The notes beneath the pieces were generated by a model that worked only from the letters and a program-made list of their open reading frames with translations, had not been told where the DNA came from and did not search any database. Position numbers and translations under genes: made by a program. A DNA stretch of 64,000 nt from JBHGAV01 sp041946685 (lineage in GTDB: Bacteria; Acidobacteriota; Terriglobia; Bryobacterales; Bryobacteraceae): positions 32,092 through 96,091 of the forward strand of contig JBHGAV010000008.1 of NCBI GenBank assembly GCA_041946685.1. Reading direction: 5' to 3'. Shown here piece after piece: positions 25,218 to 34,617 of this stretch. Every line of letters begins with the position of its first letter. Position 1 is the first letter of the stretch.

Positions 25218-25727
25218 TTACATCCCGCTTTCGTCAGCGGAGGGCCCGTAGGTGGAGGGGACGGGAACGTCGTTGAGGCGAAGGTAGACCCCCAACTGCG
25301 CCCGGTGATGAATCATGTGGTTCAGGACGAAGCTTCGCAGGACCCCGATCCGCGGCATCGTCAGGATCAGTTTGCCGTTCATCAGGAGCGACCAGTTCTG
25401 GTACAGGTGGTTGTCCTCAGCCTCCGCGATCGCGGCGCGGGCGGCGGCGACATTCTTGTCGAACATCGCCAGCAATTCGGTGCGGTCCGCAGGCACAGCC
25501 GGGGGCGCCATCTGTACGCCGCCGGGAGCCAGATCGACCGAGTCCTTCTTGATGCCCTCGACCGCCCACTGGGGTATCTCGGCGATATGTCCCGCGAGCC
25601 ACCCCATCGTGCCGGACTTGGCGTGGGGTCTCCAATCGAACCTGTCCTCCGGCACCCGCTCCAGGTGCTTTCGAGCGGTGGCCATCTCCTGGTCGAATTC
25701 CGGCAGCAACGCATCCCTCAATGCCAT
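25218..25727 (-). CDS. DinB-family protein
   Basis: This 169-residue protein has the DinB/YfiT four-helix pattern: an early helix with FDQEMATARKHLERVPEDRFDWRPH, then GWLAGHIAEIP and a late HMIHHRAQLGVYLR. The His residues of GHIAE and HMIHHRAQ are the usual divalent-metal ligands. DinB proteins include thiol-dependent transferases; the exact reaction here is unknown. Confidence 0.88.
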   Translation of the reverse strand: MALRDALLPEFDQEMATARKHLERVPEDRFDWRPHAKSGTMGWLAGHIAEIPQWAVEGIKKDSVDLAPGGVQMAPPAVPADRTELLAMFDKNVAAARAAIAEAEDNHLYQNWSLLMNGKLILTMPRIGVLRSFVLNHMIHHRAQLGVYLRLNDVPVPSTYGPSADESGM

Positions 25728-25839
25728 GGAAGTCTCCTATAGGGCTGATTCTACCGCACCCGGCCGGTCTTCCCCTGAGGAGCCTTGTAGGTGTATATTG
25801 CTCCTGATCTACCAAGTCGCACGCGGGGAGGCGTCGCAG

Positions 25840-27720
25840 ATGAGGAGGCACGGTTTCTGGCTCCTGGGCGTTCTTTGGCTGGGTCTGGTGACTGCCGGCG
25901 CGCAGACGCTTGGCAACAGTTCTCTGACCGGCCAGTATCAATTCGCGCAACTTTTCGTCAACGCTTCGAACGGAGTGCTCCTGGACACACGGAATCTGCT
26001 CGGCGCAATCACTTTCGACGGCAAGGGCGGCTACACATACACCGGCCGGAGAGGAACGAAAGGAGGCGGACTCGAGCCGGTTAGCGGGCAGAGTACCTAC
26101 ACGGTCGCGGCAGACGGACTGGTGGGGATGACGAGCCCGGTAGAAAGTTTTCTGCGCGAGGCGGCGGGACTCAGCGCCGACCTCAAGGTGCTGGTGGGCG
26201 CGTCCACAAGCTCCTCTGGGAGCTTGAAGGACATCTTTGTAGCTGTGAAGGCCCCTTCCTCCACTGCGGGCGCCGCTCTGCTCAGCGGCAAGTACACGGC
26301 AGCCGTGCTGCAACTTCCCAATGGCTCGGCGGCATTGGCGAGGTCCGCGCTGGCCACCATGGAGGCGGATGGTGCGGGTCGCCTTCGTTCCATCTCAGGC
26401 CGCGGGCATGCGGCCGACCAGAGCGGGAGAAATCGCAGCTTTACGGTGGAGCCGGCCACATACAGCCTTCTTGCGGACGGCTCGGGTACCGCCGCATTTC
26501 CCGTCGATACTTCCTGCCCGCTCTCGGGCACCTGGGAGATACGCGTATCCGGCGATGGCGACTACATCCTGGGGGTCTCTTCCGAATCCGGCGCACGCGA
26601 CCTCCTTGTCGCTGTCCGTCACTACAGCACCGCCGCCAGAGGCTCCGATTTTCAGGGTTCCTACTGGATTGCCGAATTGGGGCTGGAACGGAAGAGCTAC
26701 TTTGTTGCCTCGGGCAGGGTGGCGGCCGTCGCGGGTGATCGGGCCATCATCGCCGAAAGGCTCCATCAGGACTTGACGCCGCTGGACTTCTCGGGATTGA
26801 ATTACTACCGCGTGGATGCGGACGGCACGGGCGCGCTGGCCCCTTCCCTCGAAGATGGCCTGGTGAACATGGCCCTCGGAGGCGCGGGCGCGGGAGGTCC
26901 GGTCACGATGGCCGGCGCCCAGGTCGGGCCGTTGGGAACGGCCACCGGCGCATACGGGATCTTCCTGTGCGCACGTGCTCCTTCGCCTTCGGGGACGGGG
27001 GCTTTCATCCTCCCGTCGGGGATCGTCAACGCGGCCTCCTTTGCGCCTCAGCCGCATCCGGTCAGCCCCGGCGCAATTTCGGCCCTGTTCGGGACCGAAC
27101 TCGCCTCTGAAACCGTGACCGCTGCCACGATCCCATTGCCTACCTCGCTCGGCGGCGTCTCCGTGACTGTAAATGGCGCCCCGGCGCCACTTTTCATGGT
27201 GTCCGCCACGCAGATCAATTTTCAGATGCCGTACGAAGCCACCGGCACGTCCGCGCGCGTCAGAGTAACCAAGGGCGCCGCTTCCTCCAATGAAGTAAGT
27301 GTCCCGCTGGGGGCCACCAGCCCTGGCATTTTTCAGTGGTACGACGGCGATACGCCAAACCGGGCTATTGTCACCCATGCCGACTACACGCTGGTGACTC
27401 GCGACAGCCCCGCGCGCCGGGGAGAAACCGTTCAGATCTGGCTGAACGGTCTGGGGGCGCTGGACCCTCCCGTGGCTACCGGGGCCGGCAATCCGTTCAC
27501 CGAGCCCCTCGCCCGCGCGGCAGACAAGAACATCATGGTGTACTTTGGGGGCGAACCGGCAGAGCGCATCGACTACGCAGGGGGCGTGCCCTACCTTGTC
27601 GGAATGAATCAGATCAATGCCAAAGTCCCCGTACACGCCCCCATCGGCTCGAATGTGCCGCTTTCGCTCGCCACCAGCACCGCCTACACGGATCTGGTGG
27701 ACATCGCCATCGGAAACTAG
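25840..27720 (+). CDS. Secreted protein with Solibacter-type C-terminal domain (TIGR03437-like)
   Basis: 626 residues from the ATG at 25840, with GGGGAGG about 8 bases upstream and a signal peptide over residues 1-22. A longer open frame upstream has no support. Residues about 25-390 are a beta-rich region of unknown function. The C-terminal ~230 residues begin IVNAASFAPQ and contain GAISALFGTELA and QINFQMPYEATG. This is the domain recurrent in Solibacter and relatives, probably an extracellular Ig-like module. It is a taxonomic marker more than a functional one. Confidence 0.8.
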   Translation: MRRHGFWLLGVLWLGLVTAGAQTLGNSSLTGQYQFAQLFVNASNGVLLDTRNLLGAITFDGKGGYTYTGRRGTKGGGLEPVSGQSTYTVAADGLVGMTSPVESFLREAAGLSADLKVLVGASTSSSGSLKDIFVAVKAPSSTAGAALLSGKYTAAVLQLPNGSAALARSALATMEADGAGRLRSISGRGHAADQSGRNRSFTVEPATYSLLADGSGTAAFPVDTSCPLSGTWEIRVSGDGDYILGVSSESGARDLLVAVRHYSTAARGSDFQGSYWIAELGLERKSYFVASGRVAAVAGDRAIIAERLHQDLTPLDFSGLNYYRVDADGTGALAPSLEDGLVNMALGGAGAGGPVTMAGAQVGPLGTATGAYGIFLCARAPSPSGTGAFILPSGIVNAASFAPQPHPVSPGAISALFGTELASETVTAATIPLPTSLGGVSVTVNGAPAPLFMVSATQINFQMPYEATGTSARVRVTKGAASSNEVSVPLGATSPGIFQWYDGDTPNRAIVTHADYTLVTRDSPARRGETVQIWLNGLGALDPPVATGAGNPFTEPLARAADKNIMVYFGGEPAERIDYAGGVPYLVGMNQINAKVPVHAPIGSNVPLSLATSTAYTDLVDIAIGN

Positions 27721-27723
27721 CCC

Positions 27724-30700
27724 TTACGGCTTAGGGGCCTCCACCTTCACATAAATCGGCAGCTTGTTAGAAGTGTATCCTTCCCCCTCCGCCCAGATCT
27801 GCCACTGCTCACCTGCTGTCAGCGCAGGCATCCCGACGTTGGTTTCCAGCCTCGCCACGCCCACTAATCCGGGAGCCAGGTCATAGGAGTAGATCGAGCA
27901 GATGAACGACTCCGAGGAGCCCACCCGCCCCGCTTTGATCATGTGTGTCGGGTGGACACCGATCAGCGGAGAGTCCGGCGCCGGCACGCCGCTGGGCCAG
28001 GGTTGTTCCAGAAACGCGAATCCGGTGGTGTAGAGGTAGAACCGCTCCTGACCGTCAAGCGGCGTATCCGCGGTGACCTCACTTCCGTCCGTGCGGCGTA
28101 TCGCGATCAATGACGTGAAGGGCCGCATTTCCACGCGATACTGCGCATCGGCATCGCCGCCCTCGGTGGAAACGCGGATGGTTCCACTCAGCGGCGCATC
28201 GTATGGCAACTGCGCTACGATCACCGTGGGGTGGACCTGGAATAGCGGGAACTGCGGGCCGGAGGGCATGATGGCTGCCGAAGTCCCGCCGAGAACGTAC
28301 GGCAGAGGACCGCTCAGGCGGTCCAGAGCTCTGGCGTACACAATGTCTTCCTTGGCCAGCTTCTCACCCACCAGAGACACGATCTGGCCGGGCGAGACCT
28401 CGGCCCCCGATCTTCCCTTGACCGGGTTGGCCATCGTCCTGAGCGTCGGCACGTTGGTCAAATCGGTGGGCACGGTCATGTCGATCTTGATCAGGAACCC
28501 CATCGCGCCCCCGCCCGAGCTTCCCAGAAGGGGATTCGCTGTAGTGGGGAAGTTGGTTGAGAGCGTTTGGCCGGCGATGTAGACGTTTCCGGCGCCGTCG
28601 GCGGCAACGGCGTTTCCACGATCGACGCCCAGGCCTCCCAGGTAACTCGAATAGAGCAGATTCTTTGCGTCAGAGTCAAATTCGGAAAGGAAGGCCTCCT
28701 GGCTGCCCCTGTTCACACGCTGCACGCGGTCCTGCGACACGGGGAAATTGGTGCCGGAACCGGTGATGCCGGTCACGAAGATGTTGCCGGAGTTGTCGAG
28801 GGCGATCCCTAGCCCGTATTCGCCGCCGGTGCCGCCCAGGAAGGTCGAAAACTCCAGGCTGGTACCGCCCGGATTGAGCTTCGCAACAAAAACATCGTCA
28901 CTGCCTCTCAGTGCGTTCTGATAGACACCCGCAGTGGCCGGGAAGTTGGACGACGCGGTTCTCCCCGCGACGTAGGCGTTGCCGGCGGCGTTGATCGCGA
29001 TGGCGCGCACCTCATCCACTCCCGATCCCCCCAACAGCGTCGAGTACACCAGCGCAGATCCTGTCGGATTGAGCTTCGCCACGAAGCCGTCCCTATCCCC
29101 GCCGGTGAAAGTGGTCTGGAGCGCACTGGACGTGGTGGGGAAGTTGCTGGAGTAAGTGAGGCCGCAAACGTACGCATTGCCAGCCCCATCAACTCTGATC
29201 CCGATACCCTCGTCTTGAGATGCACCGCCCAGGAAAGTCGAGTACACGAGCGCCGTGCCTTGGGCGTTCAGCCTTGTGACAAAGGCGTCAAAGGCGCCTC
29301 CAAACGCGCCCTGCAAGACCTCTGCGGACGTTGGGAATACGGCCGCGCCCGTTCTTCCCGTGATGTAAGCGTCCCCGCCGGCATCCACGGCGATGCCGTT
29401 GCAGACTTCCTGACCACTACCGCCGACCAAAGTGGAGTACAGCAGGGCGCTGCCGCTGGGATTGAGCTTCGCCACGAACGCATCCGAACCTCCGGCGTTC
29501 CTGGTCTGGTATGCGCCGGCCGTTGTCGGGAAGTTCGCCGAAGCAGTCTCGCCGGCCACGTAGGCGTTGCCGCCGGAATCCACGGCGATGCCCGCGCCTC
29601 GATCTTCGCCGCTGCCGCCGAGGTAGGTTGCGTAGACCAGTGTTCCGGCAGGCCCCAGCTTCATCACGTACGCGTCCGCGGTGATGCCTCCGCCGTGAGC
29701 CGTCTGGACAGCTCCTGGTGTCGTTCTGAAGTCCCCAAAAAACGTGCGGCCGGTGACGTAGACGTTGCCCTGGCCGTCCAGGGCGATTCCCAGCGCCTCC
29801 TCGTTTGAGCCGGAGCCGCCTCCCCCCAGGTAGGAGGCGGTCACAGGCGTGGACGACTCTCTGTCGAACGTGGCGAAGAATGCATCATAGCCTCCCCCTG
29901 CATGGGCCGCCTGCAGAGCTCCCGAGGCAACACGCAGGTCCGCCGAACCTGTATGCCCCGCAACCACGATCCTGCCGCTGCGGTCCAGCACCACCGACGT
30001 GATTTGTTCTTCACCATTTCCGCCAAAATAAGTGGCGTAAAGCAGCCCCGCTGGACGGCCTCTGGCCCTGGGCGGAAGCGGTGCGGCGCCTGTCCCCCTT
30101 CCCAGGATTGCCACGAAACCGTCGGAGGAGCCGCCCCCGTATTCCATCTGCACGGATTCTCCGGCGAGGGGAAGGTCGCGCGAGTCCGTATAGCCTGCCA
30201 GGATAATATTCCCGTCCGAATCCAGGGCGATCCCCGTGGCGTAGTCCGCCCCGGTACCGCCGAAGTAGCTGCCGTAGGAGATCGCCGTGCCGCCGGCGTT
30301 CACTCGCAACACGACCCCGTCCGTCGTGCCGCCCCCGTAAAATCGCTGGTAACCGTCGCCGGTTACGGGCGCATTGGTCGAAACCGTGTAGCCTGCTACG
30401 TAAGCTTGGCCGCTCGAATCGAGCGCCAGTGCTCGTGCGGTGAAATTGTGGAGGATGGTGGAATACACCAGGGCGGAACCTTCGGCATTGAGCTTGGCCA
30501 GGTAGGCTCCGTTGTTAGGGGGCTTGCGGTATGCGTCCGGCGAGGTGGGGAAGTCGGTGGAAAACGTGGAACCTGTCACATATGCCTGCCCGCTTGAATC
30601 CACCGCCACCGCCGCGGCGGCGTCGCTTCCGTCCCCGCCGAGCAATGTGGAATAGACGAGGGTGGAGCCTGAGGGGTTGATCTTGGCGACGAACGCGTCA

Positions 30701-31983
30701 TTGAAGCCCTTGCGTTCCCGTTGCAAAGCGGCAGCCGTGAGCGGAAAAGTGGCCGACGCGGTGCTGCCGGCCACGAAGGCGTTACCCGCCTGGTCCACGG
30801 CGATCGCGTAGCCGTAGTCGTCGTCCGTTCCTCCCAGCAGGGTGCAATAGACCAGCGACGTGCCTGTTGGGTTCATCCTGGCGACAAATGCGTCCCTTGC
30901 GCCCACGTATGTCGTCTGAAACGCTCCTGCCGTGACAGGGAATTTGCCGCCGTAGTTGTAGCCGGTAACGTAGGCATTGCCCGCGGCATCCGCCGCCACC
31001 GCAAAGGCTTCGTCATCCCTCTCGCTCCCAAGGTACGTCGAGTAGATGACTTCCGTTCCCGATGGGTTCAGCTTGGTCACGAACGCATCAGTGCTGCCCC
31101 CTGCGGTCACTTGAACGCTCCCTGCCGACACCGGAAACCGGCTGGACTGTGTCGATCCCGCGATGTAGATGTTGCCGGCCGGATCAACCGTTACGGCCTT
31201 TGCGTAGTCGTTGCCTCCGGTGACGGACTGCCGCCCGCCGAGCAAAGTGGAAAAGACATATACAGGGTCGATTCTCAAAGGCAGAGTTCGATCGTAGCGG
31301 CCCAGCCGGAACGCGACGCGGTTGGCGCCCGCAAGAACGTATCGGCCTGCGACCGGTTGCCGTCTTCCATCCTTCTGCTGGTAGACAACGGGAAGCATCT
31401 GGCGCAGCTCTCCCGCCCGGGTTTCGACTACCACGTCGCCGGAGGCATCCAGGCGGACTTTGCCGGCGCCCTGGAAGTGGAGCCGTATTCTGCCCGGGTC
31501 CGCGCCGGGTGCAACCAGAAAATCATATTCGAGACGCTGCTGGCTGCCATAGTAGACGACGCTGATCCCGGGGTAGACATCGTTGAACCTGACTCGCCGG
31601 TAGGTGGCGATTCCCGTTGTCCAGCGCGCCGGGTCGTCGCCAGTGAAGTAGTTCACTTTGCCTGGCAAGGGATCCTCGGCGCTCGACGGCGCGCCAGATC
31701 TTGCGTCCTCCAGCCTGACTCTCACCACGGTTGAGTCACGGCTGCTGCCCAGCCTGAATCGGGCCTCATCCGATCTGAGCAGCAAGGCGTAGCCGTCTCC
31801 CCGCGCTACAAAGACTACGCCGGGGTCGGCCTGGCCGAGGTTCTTTTCGAAGGCAAGAGGAAGTCCGCCGAAGTTGACCGCCGTGTGAGGAGCAGCCAGG
31901 AGAATGGAGGCAAACAGGACCGTCAAAGACGCGGCAGCGGCAAATTGGCGGCCCGGGACGGGAGCGAAGCTCTCTGAGCGCAT
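27724..31983 (-). CDS. Giant secreted SBBP-repeat (beta-propeller-like) protein
   Basis: This 1419-residue protein has an N-terminal signal peptide and a beta domain (about 30-240). About 14 repeats of roughly 50 residues follow, each with a core such as GNAYVAGxTxSxxFPTTAGAxQ and a return strand of the type AFVAKLNPSGSALVYSTxLGG. That is the SBBP (seven-bladed beta-propeller) repeat pattern. The C-terminal section (about 1165-1415) resembles the Solibacter-type domain (SPGQIVSLVGEKLA, VIVAQLPYDAP). Such proteins are abundant in Acidobacteriota and presumed to be cell-surface or secreted. Confidence 0.85.
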   Translation of the reverse strand: MRSESFAPVPGRQFAAAASLTVLFASILLAAPHTAVNFGGLPLAFEKNLGQADPGVVFVARGDGYALLLRSDEARFRLGSSRDSTVVRVRLEDARSGAPSSAEDPLPGKVNYFTGDDPARWTTGIATYRRVRFNDVYPGISVVYYGSQQRLEYDFLVAPGADPGRIRLHFQGAGKVRLDASGDVVVETRAGELRQMLPVVYQQKDGRRQPVAGRYVLAGANRVAFRLGRYDRTLPLRIDPVYVFSTLLGGRQSVTGGNDYAKAVTVDPAGNIYIAGSTQSSRFPVSAGSVQVTAGGSTDAFVTKLNPSGTEVIYSTYLGSERDDEAFAVAADAAGNAYVTGYNYGGKFPVTAGAFQTTYVGARDAFVARMNPTGTSLVYCTLLGGTDDDYGYAIAVDQAGNAFVAGSTASATFPLTAAALQRERKGFNDAFVAKINPSGSTLVYSTLLGGDGSDAAAAVAVDSSGQAYVTGSTFSTDFPTSPDAYRKPPNNGAYLAKLNAEGSALVYSTILHNFTARALALDSSGQAYVAGYTVSTNAPVTGDGYQRFYGGGTTDGVVLRVNAGGTAISYGSYFGGTGADYATGIALDSDGNIILAGYTDSRDLPLAGESVQMEYGGGSSDGFVAILGRGTGAAPLPPRARGRPAGLLYATYFGGNGEEQITSVVLDRSGRIVVAGHTGSADLRVASGALQAAHAGGGYDAFFATFDRESSTPVTASYLGGGGSGSNEEALGIALDGQGNVYVTGRTFFGDFRTTPGAVQTAHGGGITADAYVMKLGPAGTLVYATYLGGSGEDRGAGIAVDSGGNAYVAGETASANFPTTAGAYQTRNAGGSDAFVAKLNPSGSALLYSTLVGGSGQEVCNGIAVDAGGDAYITGRTGAAVFPTSAEVLQGAFGGAFDAFVTRLNAQGTALVYSTFLGGASQDEGIGIRVDGAGNAYVCGLTYSSNFPTTSSALQTTFTGGDRDGFVAKLNPTGSALVYSTLLGGSGVDEVRAIAINAAGNAYVAGRTASSNFPATAGVYQNALRGSDDVFVAKLNPGGTSLEFSTFLGGTGGEYGLGIALDNSGNIFVTGITGSGTNFPVSQDRVQRVNRGSQEAFLSEFDSDAKNLLYSSYLGGLGVDRGNAVAADGAGNVYIAGQTLSTNFPTTANPLLGSSGGGAMGFLIKIDMTVPTDLTNVPTLRTMANPVKGRSGAEVSPGQIVSLVGEKLAKEDIVYARALDRLSGPLPYVLGGTSAAIMPSGPQFPLFQVHPTVIVAQLPYDAPLSGTIRVSTEGGDADAQYRVEMRPFTSLIAIRRTDGSEVTADTPLDGQERFYLYTTGFAFLEQPWPSGVPAPDSPLIGVHPTHMIKAGRVGSSESFICSIYSYDLAPGLVGVARLETNVGMPALTAGEQWQIWAEGEGYTSNKLPIYVKVEAPKP

Positions 31984-32050
31984 GGGTGGCCTGCCGGTTG
32001 GAGAGCATAACTCAGCCCGGGGGCAGACCGCAAGAAGCCCGACAGCCGGA

Positions 32051-33424
32051 TCACCTGCCGAGCGAAGCCTGGACCGTGGCGCGATACCTCCCGGCCGCGG
32101 CCATCACCTGCGCCTGGTTGAGCGTCAGCATACGGCGGGAGCGGACAATGAGCCGCCCGTTCACCATCACGCTGTCGACGTCGCTTCCCTTCAGCGCGTA
32201 GACCAACTGCGAATACACGTTGTAGAGAGGCACGGCCCGGGGCGCATCCAGGCGCACCGTGATCATGTCCGCGCGCTTGCCCGCCTCCAGCGAGCCGATC
32301 TCCTTCTCCAGGCCCAGCACCCGCGCGCCGAGAATCGTCGCCATCTCCAGAGCCTGCAAGGCGGGCACCGCCTCCGGATCGAGCGTGCTGACCTTCTGGA
32401 GCTTGGCCGCCAGGTCCATCTCTTCGAACATGTCGAAGTCGTTGTTGCTGCCAGCCGGCCCATCCGTCCCCAGGCCGACCGCCAGTCCCAAAGACAGCAT
32501 CTTTTTCACCGGCGCCACGCCGCTAGCCAGCTTCATGTTGCTCGAAGGACAGTGCGCGATGCCGACTCCCCGGAGCCGCAGCAGCTCCGCGTCGCCGTCG
32601 TCCAGCCACACGGCGTGGGCCGCGACGGTCCGGCCCGCAAACGCGCCCAGCCGGTCCAGAAGAACCACGGGCGTCGCGCCCTGTTCCTGCCCGGCCGTGT
32701 CCAGCTCCTCCGCCGTCTCTGAAACGTGTATCAGCAGCGGCACGCCGTAGCGGTTCGCCAGGGCGCGCGCTTCCCGGATGGTCTTCTCCTCATTGGTGTA
32801 GAGGGCGTGGGGAGCCACGGCGGGCACGATCAATGGGTCGCCGCGAAAGCGCTGCAGGAAGCGGTCTGTGAATGCCAGCGCCTCGGCCGGGGTTTTGAAG
32901 TCGGGGGCAGGGAACTTGAGGATCGTCTCCCCGAGCACGGCGCGCAGCCCCGCCTCCTTGGTCGCCTCGGCGACCGCGTCCTCGAAGTAGTACATGTCCG
33001 CGAAGGTCGTAGTTCCGGAGAGGGCCATTTCCAGGCACCCCAGGCGCGTTCCCCAGCGCGCGAACTCGGCGTTCACGTTCTTAGCTTCAGCGGGGAAGAT
33101 GTACTTGTTCAGCCAGTCCTGCAAACGCAGATCGTCCGCAAGACCGCGCAGCAGGGACATGGGGACGTGCGTATGCGTGTTGACCAGCCCGGGCATGATC
33201 AGGCTCTCCGGCTGATCGAGCCGCCGCCGGGCCTTATAGCCGCGGTCGATCTCGCCGCGGGGCCCCACGGCCAGAATCCTGTCGCCGCGCACCGCCACCG
33301 CGCCGTTCTCGATCACGCGCTGGCCGGCGCCCATGGTCACGACGTAACGGGCCGACCAGATCCAGTCGGACTGTTCGGCCGAAAGACACCAGGCCAGCAG
33401 GAGAAGACTACAGATAAGACGCAT
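32051..33424 (-). CDS. Exported amidohydrolase, MTA/SAH or guanine deaminase-like
   Basis: This 457-residue protein has an N-terminal signal peptide (MRLICSLLLLAWCLSA). The amidohydrolase metal motifs are present: HTH (in GLVNTHTHVPMS), a His in HVSETAEE, the AHAV histidine and the Asp in GLGTDGPAG. SEEAGKRAD-like residues near the end also fit. It is closest to the TrzA/AtzA/MtaD/SsnA group, which deaminates purine-like rings. It is the last gene of a nucleoside-salvage operon, overlapping the cytidine deaminase by 17 bases. A secreted member in such an operon suggests periplasmic deamination before or beside uptake. Confidence 0.85.
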   Translation of the reverse strand: MRLICSLLLLAWCLSAEQSDWIWSARYVVTMGAGQRVIENGAVAVRGDRILAVGPRGEIDRGYKARRRLDQPESLIMPGLVNTHTHVPMSLLRGLADDLRLQDWLNKYIFPAEAKNVNAEFARWGTRLGCLEMALSGTTTFADMYYFEDAVAEATKEAGLRAVLGETILKFPAPDFKTPAEALAFTDRFLQRFRGDPLIVPAVAPHALYTNEEKTIREARALANRYGVPLLIHVSETAEELDTAGQEQGATPVVLLDRLGAFAGRTVAAHAVWLDDGDAELLRLRGVGIAHCPSSNMKLASGVAPVKKMLSLGLAVGLGTDGPAGSNNDFDMFEEMDLAAKLQKVSTLDPEAVPALQALEMATILGARVLGLEKEIGSLEAGKRADMITVRLDAPRAVPLYNVYSQLVYALKGSDVDSVMVNGRLIVRSRRMLTLNQAQVMAAAGRYRATVQASLGR

Positions 33425-33791
33425 CGAAAGGCCTCGGAAACACCTCGCTGAGCCGGAGAGTCTCGGCCTTGCCCGCCAGGTTCACCAGGATCACCTCGAT
33501 GTCGCCGCAGAACTCCCACAGGATCTGGCGGCAGGAGCCGCACGGCGGCGTCAGGGTATCCGAATCGGCGGCGATGGCGATTCTGCGGAAATCGCGCGCG
33601 CCTTCGGACACGGCTTTGAAAACGGCCACCCTCTCGGCACAGAGCGTCAGTCCGTAAGTGGCGTTCTCGATGTTGCAGCCGGTGAAAACGCGGCCGTCGG
33701 CCGCCTCCAGAGCGGAGCCGACCTTGAAGCCGGAAAAAGGCGCGTGAGCGTTCTCGCGCGCGGCGATGGCGGCCTCACAGAGTGGAACCAT
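33408..33791 (-). CDS. cdd: Cytidine deaminase
   Basis: This 127-residue protein is the small tetrameric form. It contains CNIENATYGLTLCAER (zinc Cys and catalytic Glu in CAE) and PCGSCRQ (the two other zinc Cys). It converts cytidine or deoxycytidine to uridine or deoxyuridine. It starts directly at the end of the purine phosphorylase gene and overlaps the amidohydrolase by 17 bases, inside a nucleoside operon. Confidence 0.95.
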   Translation of the reverse strand: MVPLCEAAIAARENAHAPFSGFKVGSALEAADGRVFTGCNIENATYGLTLCAERVAVFKAVSEGARDFRRIAIAADSDTLTPPCGSCRQILWEFCGDIEVILVNLAGKAETLRLSEVFPRPFDASYL

Positions 33792-34601
33792 CTAGATCTC
33801 CAGTCTTGGCAGCAGCGCCTTCAGGAAACGCACCAGCGTGTCCCGAACCGTGGCTCCGGCCTCGAGCACTTCCTCGTGACTCAATTTCTCCGGCTGAAGC
33901 CCCGCCGCCATGTTGGTGACGCAGCTCACCGCGAGCACCGGGATGCCCATGTGATTGGCGGCGATCACTTCCGGAATTGTGGACATGCCCACCAGGTCCG
34001 CCCCCATCGTGCGAAAGGCGCGGATCTCGGCGGGTGTTTCGAAGCTGGGGCCTCGCACCGCGACATAAACCCCTTCGGGAAGAGAAATCCCAAGTTTGGC
34101 CGCGACCTTCCGTGCGATCGCCCTGAACCGCTCCGAATACGCCTCCGACATGTCGGGAAAACGTGGTCCGAGAGACTCGTCATTGGGACCGGCCAGCGGA
34201 TTGTCGCCCTGAAGGTTGATGTGATCCGAAATCAACACCAGTCCACCGCGCCGGAACGCCAGGTTGATGCCGCCCGCGGCGCAGGTCAGTACGAATCCTC
34301 GGACCCCGAGCTTGCCAAGGACGCGCACTCCGAAGGCGGCCTGAGCCGCCGTGTATCCCTCGTAAAGATGGGCACGGCCCGACAGCACCGCGACATCAAG
34401 CGCCGCCAGCTTTCCCGCCACCAGCCTGCCGGCGTGACCCACAGCCGTGGAAGGCGGCCAGCCCGGGATCTCGGAATAGGGGATCTCGATTCGTCCTTCC
34501 AGTTCCTGAGCGAAGCCGCCGAGGCCGCTTCCCAGCACCACGGCCACCTTTGGCCGGGATACGACCCTGGCTCTCAAGAACTCCGCCGCGGCATCGATCA
34601 T
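33792..34601 (-). CDS. punA: Purine-nucleoside phosphorylase
   Basis: 269 residues from the ATG at 34601 (GGAAG about 7 bases upstream; a longer reading from 34637 would add 12 residues). Motifs VVLGSGLGGFAQ near the N-terminus, GRAHLYEGYT, and LTCAAGGIN fit the trimeric PNP family (MTAP/PNP). It cleaves purine nucleosides with phosphate to a base plus ribose-1-phosphate. It is the third gene of the pdp-nupC-punA-cdd-amidohydrolase operon. Confidence 0.93.
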   Translation of the reverse strand: MIDAAAEFLRARVVSRPKVAVVLGSGLGGFAQELEGRIEIPYSEIPGWPPSTAVGHAGRLVAGKLAALDVAVLSGRAHLYEGYTAAQAAFGVRVLGKLGVRGFVLTCAAGGINLAFRRGGLVLISDHINLQGDNPLAGPNDESLGPRFPDMSEAYSERFRAIARKVAAKLGISLPEGVYVAVRGPSFETPAEIRAFRTMGADLVGMSTIPEVIAANHMGIPVLAVSCVTNMAAGLQPEKLSHEEVLEAGATVRDTLVRFLKALLPRLEI

Positions 34602-34617
34602 GGCAGCGCTTCCACCA

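Noticed and set aside
25315..25839. Upstream extension of the Solibacter-domain protein
   Set aside because: It runs antisense through the DinB gene; a signal peptide and ribosome site mark the start at 25840.
27724..31983. Repetitive DNA as a possible CRISPR or satellite array
   Set aside because: The periodicity of about 150-250 bases is explained by SBBP protein repeats in a continuous reading frame; the units are diverged, with no spacers.
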